DNA of 64,000 nt from Letharia columbiana (taxonomy: Eukaryota > Ascomycota > Lecanoromycetes > Lecanorales > Parmeliaceae): assembly GCF_014066305.1 (NCBI RefSeq), contig NW_023501036.1, positions 1,685,501 through 1,749,500 on the forward strand, written 5' to 3'. The notes below the pieces were generated by a model. It had not been told where the DNA came from. It saw nothing but the letters and a program-made list of their open reading frames with translations, and did no database searches. A program made the position numbers and the translations under genes. This document shows positions 33,387-44,792 of the stretch, one piece after another. Position 1 is the stretch's first letter. The number at the start of each line of letters is the position of its first letter.

Positions 33387-36300
33387 ATGGAGGGTTTTGC
33401 TGTCGCCTCAAGCGCCGCTGGACTTGTGAGTCTCGGTTTGACGATGTGTCAGGAACTCTTGAAGTTCTATGCATCGTGGAAAGGAGCGGAAGACGATGTA
33501 AAAAGAATGTATAGTTCTGTTGAAATGTTGACCAAGAATTTCATATGTCTTAGGAGTTCGATTCAGCAAACTCGGTTCAGCCGGGATGTCGTGGCAAGGG
33601 TGGAGGAGAGCATTGCGATGTGTGAGAGTGGTGTCGTGGCTTTGAAAAAGAAGCTTTCAAAGATCAACGGTGTCTTGCTTGCCAACCGTGGATGGAGTCA
33701 TAAGTTGAGGAGCCAATTTCAGCGAGCGCTGTATCCTTTCAAAGAGAGTACTATCGTCAAGCTGAAAGAGATCTGCAGCGACCTGCAAGGCAATTTGACC
33801 CTCGCTCTGGAGACGCTACAGATGTAAGTCACGCAACATTCGGCCCTAGCTTTGTTCTCTTCCAGTGTCACAGAGATGCACACTTGGTGACAGTCTATTG
33901 CAAACAGTGACGCAACCTCCGTATCATTGCAGACCTTGGGTGTACTTCAGAACGATGTCTTTGAAATGTCCCTAGATATCAAAAGCTTCGACAGCCAGCT
34001 CGCAAAGGCTTCAGCCTGGGTTGGCGAGCTACATGTGTTTCAAAAAGGCAAGATACATCTTTAGCGACTTCTTACACTTGACTGCCCACTTACTCTCTGT
34101 AACTCGATTCAGATCAGTATATGTCGGCCATCTACGACTGGCTTTCGCCTCTTTCGAGAGAGTTCAGTAGCAAACAGCATGATACTTTCAACATCACAGC
34201 ACGGCAAGACAGGTTGAGCGACTGGGTGTTACAGACAAACCATTACCAACAATGGCTACATGGGGCGGGGACCACATTATGGTGTTTGGGTATACGTATG
34301 TTCCTCCCAAACTATGACACTTCGCTTTTTCAAATCACCGTCCGAACTGCTAGCAGCGCGGGGAACGTTCTGTGGGAATGGGTCGTCTCCATTGGACGCA
34401 GACTTGCATTGAGCACCTAGTCCGTCCATAAGCGATGTGCTGAGTTCTTGAAGGCTGATGAGACTCTTAAAATAAATGGAGGATCGTGATTGCGTTGTCT
34501 CTTAGAGGGATTGCATTCGCTGACTCAGATCCTAGGTGGCGCCGGGAAAACGGTGCTTGCGTACGTGCTCTGCTCCGTGCTGCAGATCGAATGGACTGGA
34601 ATGCTGATGCGAAATATCTTTCAACAGGTCTTTCATTGTGAACGCCCTTCAAGTGGTCAGTAACGAACACGTTGGTGTTGCCTATATATACTGCAATTAC
34701 AGCGAAGCCGAGAAACAGAACCCTACGAATTTGCTGAAGAGCATACTCCTGCAGCTGGTCTCTCGCAAACGCGTAGTTATGGAAGAATTGACGGAAGCCT
34801 ACAAGAAACATTCGAAGGAGGGGACGGCACCATCTCTACCCGAATGCTGCCGCCTTCTTCACGCTGCCATTGGTTGTTTTTCAAAGACCTACCTGGTCAT
34901 TGATGCCTTAGATGAATGCGCTGAAGACGCTAGGGATATATTGTTTGCGGAGCTCCGGAAAACGAAGCCTCTGATCAGTATCCTTATCACCTCACGGCAT
35001 ACTTTCAGCGACCATTTTGATTCAGAAAGTGCATTACGCCTAGAAATCGAAGCCAATGTATTTGATATCAGACAGTACCTCGAAGAACGCATAATAGAAT
35101 CAAGGGTACTGCAAGCGCACATAAAGAAAGACAAGAATCTCCATGAGCTCATCATATCTGGCATTGTCAACAAAGCTAAAGGAATGTAAGTAGTTCTGAT
35201 TAATCATAGTCTAAAATTTGGTATTGCGCTGACATTGAACTAAGGTTTCTACTTGCCCGCCTGCATTTGGATTCTCTGATGGCCAAGACTACACTGCGCA
35301 AAGTGAAGACCGCCTTAGGCTCCTTGCCCGAAGAATTGGACAGAACATATGACCAGGTATTGCAAAGGATACAGGCCCAAGATAGAGATCATGCTGTGCT
35401 GGCTCTAAAGGTTCTTGGCTGGATACATCACGCTGTGAGGCCGTTAGGCACTCGGGAGTTGCAACATGCATTGGCCGTGGAGCCTGGGGATGCTCAATTC
35501 GACGAAGATGGTATACCTGAGATCAGCCTAGTCTTGTCTGTGTGCGCTGGCATTGTGACGATTCGGCAGAACAACATCATGGGACTGGTTCATTATACCG
35601 CTCAAGAGTACTTTGAACGCCGATCGCTAGATTTCTTCCCAGATGCGCAGACGGAGATTGCAAAGATATGTCTCACCTACCTCTCATTCAACGAGTTCGC
35701 ACAGGGACCATCACCTGATGATAAAGCCTTTGACGACCGAATGGAGGTTTGTCCTCTACTACAGTACGCGTCCCAGTACTGGGTTCGTCACGCGCGCGAT
35801 AATCCAGAAGCAGGAATCAAAGCATTGGCCTTGGCATTCCTCAAGCAAGAATCCAATGTAGCGTCGTCCATGCAGGCATCAGAAGCATTCAAATCTCGAT
35901 TTACAATGCATAGCCAGCAATTCAGACGCAACGTTCGAGGTTTGTGGGTTACTGCATCAAATGGTCTTTACGATTTAACCGTTACATTGTTGGAAGATGC
36001 TGCATCGATCGAGCCAGAAGACTTTGAGGGCGAAAGGCCGTTGCACCGGGCAGCTATTAATGGACACGACGACATAACACTACTGTTGGTCGAGCATCAG
36101 GCAAACATCCACGCGAAAAGTAATTCGGGAGCCACAGCCTTGCAATGCGCAGCCTCTCACGGGCACCAGCAAATAGTACGACTACTTATTGACAAAGGAG
36201 CTGACGTTGGGACTTGTGACAAAAAGGGCTGGACAGCGCTACATTTGGCCGCCTCTAACGGTCACAGAGATATATTGAGACTGCTTTCAGATCATGGAGC

Positions 36301-36653
36301 CGACATCCAATTAAAAGATGGATATGGAGCCACCGCCTTTAGAGTACCGTGCAGCTGAGAACGGACATCACGAATGCACACAACTACTCGTCGAGTGGGG
36401 TACCCAACTAGACGCCAAGGACACTTATGACCAAACTGCTTTGCACCGAGCTGCCGAACTCGGATACCTTTCCGTGGCTGAGATACTATTGGAGCGTGGA
36501 GCCGACTGTACGATCAAGGACTACTACGGATGGACGCCAAGGTATCGCGCTCTTGATATGGGCCATGATGATGTGGCTCGCTTGATACTGAAATTCTCTA
36601 CTCCGCTTGCACAGTCGACCTTGTACAATAGTGAACAAAGCAAGAGGGCATAG
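33387..36653 (+). CDS. NACHT-ankyrin STAND protein (fungal NLR-like), frameshift near 36340
   Basis: Signal-transducing NTPase of the type used in fungal non-self recognition and programmed cell death. Exons 33387-33823, 33908-34047, 34113-34295, 34506-34560, 34628-35185 and 35245 onward join in frame. The N-terminus (MEGFAVASSAAGLVSLGLTMCQELLKFYASWKG) is the fungal STAND N-terminal helical domain. The NACHT domain has P-loop LGGAGKTVLA near residue 265, Walker B TYLVIDALDEC near 360 and sensor ILITSRH. Next come a winged-helix part (ALKVLGWIHHAVRPLGTRELQHAL) and ankyrin repeats (ERPLHRAAINGHDD, ATALQCAASHGHQQ, WTALHLAASNGHRD). The frame stops at 36358 (828 residues), but in the next frame ankyrin repeats continue (YRAAENGHHE, TALHRAAELGYLS, DYYGWTPRYRALD) to 36653, so an extra base around 36338-36340 truncates it by three repeats. 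The 34048-34112 intron has a GC donor. Confidence 0.85.
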
Positions 36654-37318
36654 CGTTCTTCAAGAGCAGCGTCGATTTCTACGCTGTATTGATTTCGAGA
36701 ATTCTGTTCTCATGGGCGAGCAGCTGTCGAGGTGACCGGGCATGGAATTTGGGTAGGGTTCCTGAAATGTGCGTACTTGATTTAAAAGTGGTTTGAGATC
36801 TGCTTGGACTCAGATGTTTGAGAATCTACGTTCAGAGTCCGTTCCATAAGGCCTTGGCAACTCCCACAATTGACCGGGGTTTCGATCTGAAGTGGAACGC
36901 TTGCTCAGTGAAACCTACCAGGCTGTCACCTGCGAGGCTGTCAGGAAGCTCTGCTTGCTCTGAGAGAAGGACCGGGGCAGCCCCTATCCGCAGCTTCCAT
37001 GCAAATCTCCTCACATTTGGGCAACAGCGCTGGAGACAGTCAGAGTACCTCGAATGACGATAATGCCAATATCTTTGTGTCCTATGAATGCTATCTCTGC
37101 TGAGAACCAATGATCGTTATTCTCGCTCTATCAACAGCTGTCCACCGCGACGAGATCTCCGAGAAGCCTCTTTCCAACGTCGTCTTCGCGTTTGGCTCTC
37201 CCAACCATGTCAACGAAAAAATTGAGCATTTTGCTGCCAGACATGCGAGTACGAGCACTGAGCGTTGAGACTTAGGGATTGACGACGAATAGCGCCACAG
37301 TCAAGAGTGTAATCAGGA
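36654..37318. other. Intergenic, no gene seen
   Basis: No domain, repeat or splice-consistent frame recognised. Confidence 0.5.
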
Positions 37319-37799
37319 TCAGTGCTCCTCGGCATGCCTCTTGTCAAATCTCCCGTCGACATCGCTGTTCGAATCATTATTACCAGGCACCATATGACCA
37401 TGTTCATCACCTGAGCGCCCTCTAGCCACACTGTTGTCTCTGACGACAACTGCGGCATTTGCAGCTCCATTACGGCCTGAGTTGGAAGCTGCGCCATGGG
37501 GGTTCTTTCCTCCTGAATCATTGCTGCAGTGCTTGTTGCTTGGGGCTTCGTGGCTTCTATCTTCATTATTCCCATATTCATTGCCATCATCCTCGCCGCT
37601 GTACAACCTCATCGCTACTAGTTGAAGCGCGGCGAATACTTTCGATGTCATCCTCTTCAGCCTCATCATCGTTGCTGTGGCGCCCACCACCCCCACTGTC
37701 TTCGCTGCGGCTTTCATCGCTCTCGTTCTCTTCAATATCACTGTCGCGATCTGATTCAGTGTTTCTCTCCTGTTCGGATTCCTCCTCCTCGTCGGACAT
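37319..37799 (-). CDS. Acidic low-complexity protein, frame disrupted
   Basis: Not recognised. The N-terminal frame (from 37799) reads MSDEEEESEQERNTESDRDSD and continues with more Asp/Glu/Ser/Arg before stopping at 37587. Just there an overlapping frame continues with similar hydrophilic, Asn/Ser/Gly-rich composition (GEDDGNEYGNNEDRSHEAP .. DSNSDVDGRFDKRHAEEH) to a stop at 37319. A one-base indel near 37590-37600, or an unrecognised splice, would join them into ~160 residues. No globular domain is expected. It could be an intrinsically disordered nuclear protein, or chance. Confidence 0.35.
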
Positions 37800-37930
37800 C
37801 TTATCTGTTTGTTCAAAAACTCCAGTGCTGTCTATAACCTTGAGGGTACGATAATCATCCCTCTCGATGTCGCGGCAACGGTGTCCTCGAAGTGATTTGA
37901 GTGGAAGCCAGATCCTTTTTCAGGAGCCGT

Positions 37931-38459
37931 TCATATGGCCAGCCCAGCTGGGGCAACGCCACCAAAGAGTATAATGTCCTTAGCTGGTAAGCACGGCAGC
38001 CACACACGCCAAGTATCCTCTGGCAGATACAAACGAAGGTCTGCAGCAGCTACAATCATAGAGACCCTTGCGTGTTCACTGAGTTGCATTTGGTGGTTAA
38101 TCTGGACGACGTATGGCGGCAGCGGTGCACCTTCGGCAATGTAGTTGAACGCGACGTTCTGTGGTATTGTTTCGACTATCAGGTAAGCGCGGTCGTGATT
38201 ATTCCAATCGATAAGTACTAGGATACTACTATTGTAGAGCACAATTTTTCCTTCTTGACCAATGAGCCGATTGCTGCGGAGGATCACGGTATGAAAAACA
38301 TAGGTGTATTGATGCTGAGGATTGCAGTGAGGTACAAATTGGCGATGTCTTGAGGACTTTGCATGACTCCGCCGGCGGGAATAGTATTCTGTAGATCATG
38401 TTGCGTATTTGAGGTGGGAGAGACTCGAAACGAGCGGTTGCTTTCCTTGACGTAGCCAT
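37931..38459 (-). CDS. RNMIY-type (2EXR-like) fungal protein, frame disrupted
   Basis: The first frame has MATSRKATARFESLPPQIRNMIYRILFPP. The LPPxIRNMIYRxLFP signature is typical of a large, expanded family of fungal proteins with an F-box-like 2EXR start and unknown function. About 40 codons later the family-like continuation (NPQHQYTYVFHTVILRSNRLIGQEGKIVLYN) is in another frame, which then stays open to 37931 (..VRVWLP-type C-terminus). The frame change lies between about 38290 and 38350 with no plausible intron. The total would be ~175 residues. Expanded copies of this family are often degenerate. Confidence 0.5.
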
Positions 38460-39284
38460 TTTGGTGGTGGAGTGGATTTCTCTCTCGCTCAGCAAGTCTA
38501 GTGAACATGACTGGCCGTACAGATCTTGCTGCTTCGCTGAGGGCATATTGATCTAAGAATCTGATGGTAGTGAGGCAGTCTAATCAGAAAGGATGAGCGT
38601 CTTGGGCACTGGGGAGTCGAGGCTATTATGCCACGAGAAATGGCTCCCAGATGTGTGAGAGAATTGCAAGCAAGGTAATCGTCATGGCGGAACAGGGATT
38701 TGTGATCATCGAAGAGTCCTTGTAGTTGTAAGTGAACGCGGCTTGTTCTGGCGGCAGATGTATTTCATGAGTTCGACCGCGTAGCTGTCAGGCCTTCCAG
38801 ATCTGCGTTGCTCTTACCTGTCACCACGTACAATCTTGAGAGCGCGATGTTCCGCTTTCGTAACTTATCGACAAGCACAGCGTATAAATATTTGATACGA
38901 TTGAGCCGTATAGATCTTTTCATTCACAAAAGTGCGGGCCTTAACATTCCATTTCAAGTATCTGACGGCAACAAGATCCGATACTGCAATGCTCGATTCA
39001 ATGACTTACGCCTTGTGGCCTTCCGCAGCTGGAGCACACCATTGTAGGGTTCTTTTGTTCTGTTCCTTTGTTGATGGTGCGACGCATCGTCTCATGTATT
39101 CATTCATGAAAGATAATGTCCATTGTCTTAAATTCCTTTGTCAATAAGTCCCCATTGATACATTGTCTCATTGTCTGGCCTCCTTCAACACTTCTATACT
39201 TCTTTTCCAAGATCATGTTACCTCCCCCTCCTTCTATCAGCAACCGACAGAGGCCTTCCACTCGACTGTCTGCCTTCAAATACT
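38460..39284. other. Divergent intergenic region
   Basis: Upstream DNA of the RNMIY-type gene and of the kinase gene. Nothing else is recognised. Confidence 0.45.
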
Positions 39285-40888
39285 ATGTATACTTCACCAG
39301 ACCTCCATCCCAGTGTTTTCAGCCCGAGACCATACAACAGATCGCAAAGGACAATGTTCTCTCTTGGGTGTTCCTGTGGTCGCCCGGAGTGCCAGACTCC
39401 ACTTTCTCAGCCGCGAAAAGACTGCTTCTCCTATGTCGTCTCTATCGATGGTCTTCATGTCTGTCATCCACAGAATATCATTGAATATCAGAGTACCGGA
39501 GAAGACGAAGCCGAAAGCGGTACACAGAAACCCGTCGAGTATGAGAGTACCGAAGCGGCAGCCCCTGAACGCGAATCCCCCTGCTTGCTGCTTCAAAGAC
39601 GCGGTAGATCGATCTCAGGAATGCGTCTTGCGCTTTCGACTCCGACCCAGTCCACATTGGTAGATCTCTCAGTTCATACAGCAGTTGAAAGCAACGTCGA
39701 CGACCATTCTGATTCCAAAGGCGGCGACTATGAACTCATCAAGCAAATCGGCAAAGACGGCGAAGGCGTCATTCACCTCATGAGAAGCCGAAGTGCACGC
39801 CGACTCATTGTCCGCAAAACAGTCAAATATGCTAGGTCAGCCTACGGCAAACCAATAGAGGCTGCCATACTCCAGGACATCTTGGCAGAACGCCACGACA
39901 ACATCATTCGTCTCCAGGCCTTCGAGCCGTACCAAGCCTTCGAGTCGGACCAAGTAGAAGGCGCCCGTACTACTACCTTGAGTACTGCTCTGGAGGCGAC
40001 TTGCATCAGCTGGTCGACCAATACCAGAAACAGGGCGTGCTGTTACCGGAACTCTTCATCTGGCAAGCTTATCAGCAGTTGGCCTCAGCCCTCGAGTTCC
40101 TGCACCGAGGCTTCGACCCCAGATGCAGCGATCCCGATCGGCGAGGAGTTTGCCATCGTGACATCAAACCCAGCAACATCTTCCTCCGTCCCACACCCGA
40201 CTCCGACTACCCAGACGTCGTCCTCGCAGACTTCGGCCACGCGACTCTGGCCTTCGCCACCTACGATCCCGCCGGGACATCACTCTGGCAAGCCCCTGAG
40301 CTCCCGAGACACTCCCCCAGGGGCGACGTTTACTCCCTCGGCGCCGTCATCCATTTCCTGATCCATTTCAAGCCGCCCATCGCCCAGCTGCCTGACGGAG
40401 CTTCCAACACCGAGAGCGTGATGGACGCATGGGCGGCAGCGCCAGAGGCGCGACAGCCGATAATGCAATTCGTCGAGGAATACAGCGAGGAGTTGATCTG
40501 TGTGATGTTGATTGCGCTCGAGGCGGACGAAAATAAGCGGAAGAATGCGAGCCAGCTCTTGAACTTTGTCAGTGATTGCATCGAGCACAAGTTTCCGCCG
40601 GGCTCTGATTTGCTGCGGAAGGCGGAGGAGTGGCCTATGGCGGAGTGGGCTTTTGATCATATGATGCCTGCGGGCGGCGGGTTTGAAGGGGAGGATGGGG
40701 AGCCCGAAGAAGAGGATTCGGGTACGGAGCAGTATTTTGAGATGATGGAGAGGTTTGGGTATTGCAATTCGAGGGAAAGTTCCCGGTCTCTTTCACCTGC
40801 TCCGTCTGATCGGCGGCGGGGAGTCTCTGGGAGGCGCTCGAGAGGGCGGGAGACATCTTCGATTTCCTTACTTGGTGAGACGTATTGA
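39285..40888 (+). CDS. Divergent serine/threonine protein kinase, one apparent frameshift
   Basis: A protein kinase of a lineage-expanded, Nek-like type. The N-terminal ~145 residues are low in homology and include a Cys-rich start (MFSLGCSCGRPECQT). The catalytic domain begins at YELIKQIGKDGEGVIHLM, a degenerate glycine loop, with VRKTVKYA carrying the ATP lysine. The next segment, RPYYYLEYCSGGDLHQLV, is in a different frame; the switch is at about 39930-39970. Downstream are VCHRDIKPSNIFL (catalytic loop complete), VVLADFGHATLAF (DFG), SLWQAPELP (APE) and RGDVYSLGAVIHFL. The C-terminus is acidic, then Arg/Ser-rich. Two ATGs (39285 and 39354) are possible starts. The core residues remain, so a one-base error cannot be excluded. 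Confidence 0.78.
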
Positions 40889-41800
40889 AAGTGATTTCCT
40901 TCGAGATTAATCTCAGTGGGTAAAACTGGACAAGATGGCAAAATATATACACTCAGCTCCCATTTTCTCCCTCGCTTAAGCTTTTATGACATTGGCTGCC
41001 GCCATTGACTAGAGCGGCTGGCTGTACGTAGACGCCCCTAGACGGTGACTTCTTGATCATCCTTGTGCTCTACCTCGGCTTCAAAGTCCTTGACAGGATT
41101 CCGATACACTTGTAACTTCTGCAAGGAAATCACATCCCCTTCGCAATAGGAGAGGGAGCTGTTCAGACAGCCGGAGAGGTAAACGCCCAGACGTTATCCG
41201 CACCACCTTGCACCACCCGCACCTTAAAGGATTTCCAATGGGTTTCGGAAATGCAGCGCGATGGTTGAGTACGACAGAGGCCACCAACCATCGGGTTGAG
41301 TGTTTAGCTTTGGGCGATTTCGCGAAAAGGTCGGAGGATTCGGCACCGTTGCGCCCTTTACTTGCGACGCACTCAGCCTCACCGCTGTCAGTTTGGATTC
41401 TTCACGCCGAAGTGGTGCATGGACACATGAGTTTCAGGATGTGGAAGCTGAGGGTATCTAATTTCGGCTCAGAGTCCTTTGTATTCTTGCTTAATTGGCG
41501 CGGCTAAAGTAGTTGGTCAAATTCGGTTCCGACTCGACACTCCAGATTCGCCGTAAGCGCATGGCTTCTATGTGTGCAATGATGGTTGGGCGAGTGAGCA
41601 GGTTCCCGTACTTGTGCAGAAAGGTTGTCGGTGGCTGCGACTGGATGGCCGCGGGGAGGACAAAAACGTTTCCCCCTCACTGTCTGTTGTAGAGTGCTTA
41701 GAGCCGGGGAGTGGACTCCGCATAGCCTTCGAGCAGCTTGTATGTGGCTTCCCTTTCCAGATCAAAATTCATATCGGTCGCGCGGAAAAGCTCCTAGATG
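40889..41800. other. Intergenic, no gene seen
   Basis: Convergent region between the kinase and the small secreted-protein gene. No feature recognised. Confidence 0.5.
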
Positions 41801-42408
41801 TCACTCCGCCAACAGATGGCCAAAAGCAACAACCTTAGCCTCGCCCGGCTCATCCCACAAAATAACGAACTGTGCTCCCCTCCACTCATTTGCTTCCAAA
41901 TACTGTGGAAAGAGGGGTAGCACCTCGGACCAAGAATCCCAGAGTAAGGTCTCACCAGGCTCGACTCTCAGCCACAAATTCACATTGCCATCCGAGTAGG
42001 AGTATGGGAGTTGTCCCATTGGGGTGGCCCAGTAACCCGCCCACGCGCGCTGTGCTACTTCATCTACTGCCTTCATTACACAACGGTGGGTCTCAGATAC
42101 GGGGAGTGGATCTCGGTAGCCGTACCACTCGAGCGTTATGGGTGTACCGTGAACACGCATGTCCCAAGGGTCGCTCACATTGCTGGGTGCGGTTAATCAT
42201 TGCTCTGAAGGGGCGGTATGGGCGATCTTGCTTACAGTAGTGAAGGATGGAAGTTCACCGGTGGTGCTGGCAAGTTGAACGGGAGTGTTGAATTGCGCGA
42301 TTCCCTAAAGATCCCGCCTGCAAGTGGGGCTGCTGGAGGTAGAGCTGCGAAGGCAAGAGCCGGTAGACAAATTGTGATTGCAAGATAAAACGGATAGGAG
42401 ATCTCCAT
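41801..42408 (-). CDS. Small secreted protein, unknown family
   Basis: Family not recognised. Exons 42408-42236 and 42182-41801 (53-base intron with gtaagc donor and cccag acceptor) give 184 residues. MEISYPFYLAITICLPALAFA is a signal peptide. The mature part is rich in Trp, Pro and Tyr (VSDPWDMRVHGTPITLEWYGYRDP, RAWAGYWATPMGQLPYSY, NLWLRVEPGETLLWDSWSEVLPLF) and has one Cys. Two N-x-S/T sites lie near the start. Proteins with an NVSDPWD-like start after the leader occur widely in Dothideomycetes as I recall, but I assign no function. A candidate effector by size and secretion only. Confidence 0.65.
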
Positions 42409-43979
42409 TGTCCTATGATATAGGGAAATGGGCAATTGTGAAGCCAACTTAAGGAAATGGACCCATCGAAAGGATGCTTCGCCAGTCGCCTCTACCGGGC
42501 ACTCGGAACCGCGTGATTCTGCGGAAAATGGACGTACTAGTACCCCGTCTTCTACATCAAAACTGAAAGAGCACATTAATGAACAGACGAGCATGAAAGA
42601 GTAGAGTACATGAAGATACTGGGGAAGATTGAAGTGGAAATGTCACACAACAGCTAGCTATCGTTCTCTACCTCTCCTCTCCAATTGTCTTTTCGAGTTC
42701 GATGAGCTCCTCCAGGCTTCCCGCATAGGTATACCGTCCGAGCCACAGTAATGTTCTCGATAGCTCATGGCTTATTACTTGCCATTGACGTTTGTGGGCC
42801 TTTGCTGTTCGACATTCTAGGACTAGGACTGTCATTGAATCACATTCGAGTTCGTTACTGAACTGCTCTTGAGGAGGATGTGGGGCTGGTGGGGGTTTAG
42901 TGCAGCTGTCAAGTGATTCCGCGTACTTCGCTGGAAGATTGCCAAGCCTGCCAAGACAGGGATCGCGAGACTGACGCGCTAAAAGCGTACGCGTCTCCCT
43001 CAGAACCTATCCCTCTACTCCCCGAACTTTCTCTCCGGATCGTGATCATGGAGGGCCATCGGCGGCTACTCACTCCATCCAGTGGGTCACATGCGTCATT
43101 ACATGTTTGCTTTGATTGATTTCGCACCTGAAATAGCATTGCCGCCCTCCCGATGCTAGGTATCATCGTTGTCCATATGCTGACATGGGACATCACGCAC
43201 CGTACTTTTCAATGTCCTCTACATGGACGGAAAGTAGTCGCCGGTGGAGTCGAAAGCTGCAGTAGGACCAAGAAGCAAATTACATCCCTAGGGGACAAGA
43301 ACGCTGAGGCCGCTCGTAACCCAGCACAGACGTGACAGCTGACCTCCTGAGACGGAACGGCTATGAGCATGAAACTTCGCCTCATTGTTCTCATTGTTCT
43401 CATGACCAGAGCTGAGCTGAAGAAACAATAATAATAATATCATCAAAGCGTCAATGCTAAACGACAGCTCCCCTGAAAGAGAAATGCCACTCTCCAACGC
43501 CCCCAGATCTGTGTGACCCAATGTCAGACCAGGGTCTCAAAATCTATGACTCTTCTCCAAACTTAGCATGTCCAAAAAGCCCGATACTGTAGCTTGCTTC
43601 ATCAGTACCCGACGAGCGGATCGATATCCAATTGGTGCATCTATGCTGGGGAAGGCGGCCGAGGACTAACCTATATCTCGTCGAACTGCCCTAGTGGCAC
43701 TAGCGCACTCTAGCGCATTACTTCATATTCCCTTCTTTCATCGTCCCAAACGACTTAGAACTGTGACCTCCTTCACCACCATCCATCCTTCATCAAACAA
43801 CGCGTCGCAACAGCCTTGCGAATTACAAAACTTGCTTTGTACTACCTCTGCGATCCTATTCTTGCCATATTTGACCGTCCATCACACAATTTGCTCCTTC
43901 CATTGCATCCGGCGCAAACCCAGCCTTACACCGCTTCTGAGACAGCAACCGCGCACACTCGCCCAGACGACTCTAAAAC
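42409..43979. other. 1.6-kb region without a supported gene
   Basis: Only short open frames. A few triplet and ata-rich runs occur near 43430. The last 300 bases are C-rich and look like promoter/5' UTR of the following gene. Confidence 0.45.
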
Positions 43980-44792
43980 ATGCTTCTCCCCTCATCGCTC
44001 GATTGCGCACCTCGTAAGCATCCGCGCACAGCTTCCTACACACCAGCGACAACGATGCTGTCACCAACCTCATCGACTTGCCAGTCGCCCAGCTCCAACA
44101 TGTACAGCACATGTCGCGCCCTGCAATCACTCCTCGCTAGCAACCTTCCCACAGCGCTGTCTTCGAGTCCAAAGATCATCCGTGCACCACCACACCTCGG
44201 CAGCCCCATCGTACTCACATCCGGACCTCGCGCGCAACCGAAAAAGGCCAAGTCGCATACAATGCAAGACGCCAAGATCACAAAACCGCAACCACGCACG
44301 CCACCGCGCAGCAATCTCAAGCGTCGCCGCTCCTTCAGCGACGACGATGACGGTCCCGCGCGCGACCAGGAAAACGTCGAGCGTGCCAGACCCTCCACAC
44401 CGAAGCGCCAGCGCACATGTCCGCCCACCCTCCCTCTCGGCCTCGAGCGCGAGGACTTCGACGCACTGAAACCCGTCGCCACACCACCGCACACGCCCGA
44501 CGCGAAGCCTCCACCCGCGCGCGCATGCCGAGGCGACAACGACCCCGAGTGGTCCACGGGCGACGACAGCGCGCTCGTCGCGCTCATCCTCAACAAACTG
44601 CGCCTGCGCCAGAGCGACTGGGACGAGTGCGCCAGGCGGCTCGGCAAGGAAAAGGACAGCATCGGCAAGCGCTGGGCGCACCTGCTCGGCGATGGCGAAG
44701 TCGGCCTGCGCAGGGGTTCCGGCCAGCAGAAGAGGGGCAATGTGCACAAGATGGAATTCGGGCCCCCACTGCCGGCGGTGCCTGGGGAGTGA
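43980..44792 (+). CDS. Myb/SANT-like fungal nuclear protein
   Basis: Likely DNA- or chromatin-associated. The C-terminal ~75 residues hold a Myb-like helix set: DPEWSTGDDSALVALILNKLRLRQSDWDECARRLGKEKDSIGKRWAHLLGDGEVGLRRGS, with the spaced tryptophans of such domains. It is preceded by a basic, Pro/Ser-rich segment with nuclear-localisation-like clusters (NLKRRRSFSDDDD, TPKRQRTCPP). The longest frame starts at 43980, but its first 94 residues are low-complexity; an in-frame ATG at 44262 (MQDAKITKPQPRT) is an equally possible start. An intron in the 5' part cannot be excluded. GC content is higher than in neighbouring genes. Confidence 0.65.
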   Translation: MLLPSSLDCAPRKHPRTASYTPATTMLSPTSSTCQSPSSNMYSTCRALQSLLASNLPTALSSSPKIIRAPPHLGSPIVLTSGPRAQPKKAKSHTMQDAKITKPQPRTPPRSNLKRRRSFSDDDDGPARDQENVERARPSTPKRQRTCPPTLPLGLEREDFDALKPVATPPHTPDAKPPPARACRGDNDPEWSTGDDSALVALILNKLRLRQSDWDECARRLGKEKDSIGKRWAHLLGDGEVGLRRGSGQQKRGNVHKMEFGPPLPAVPGE

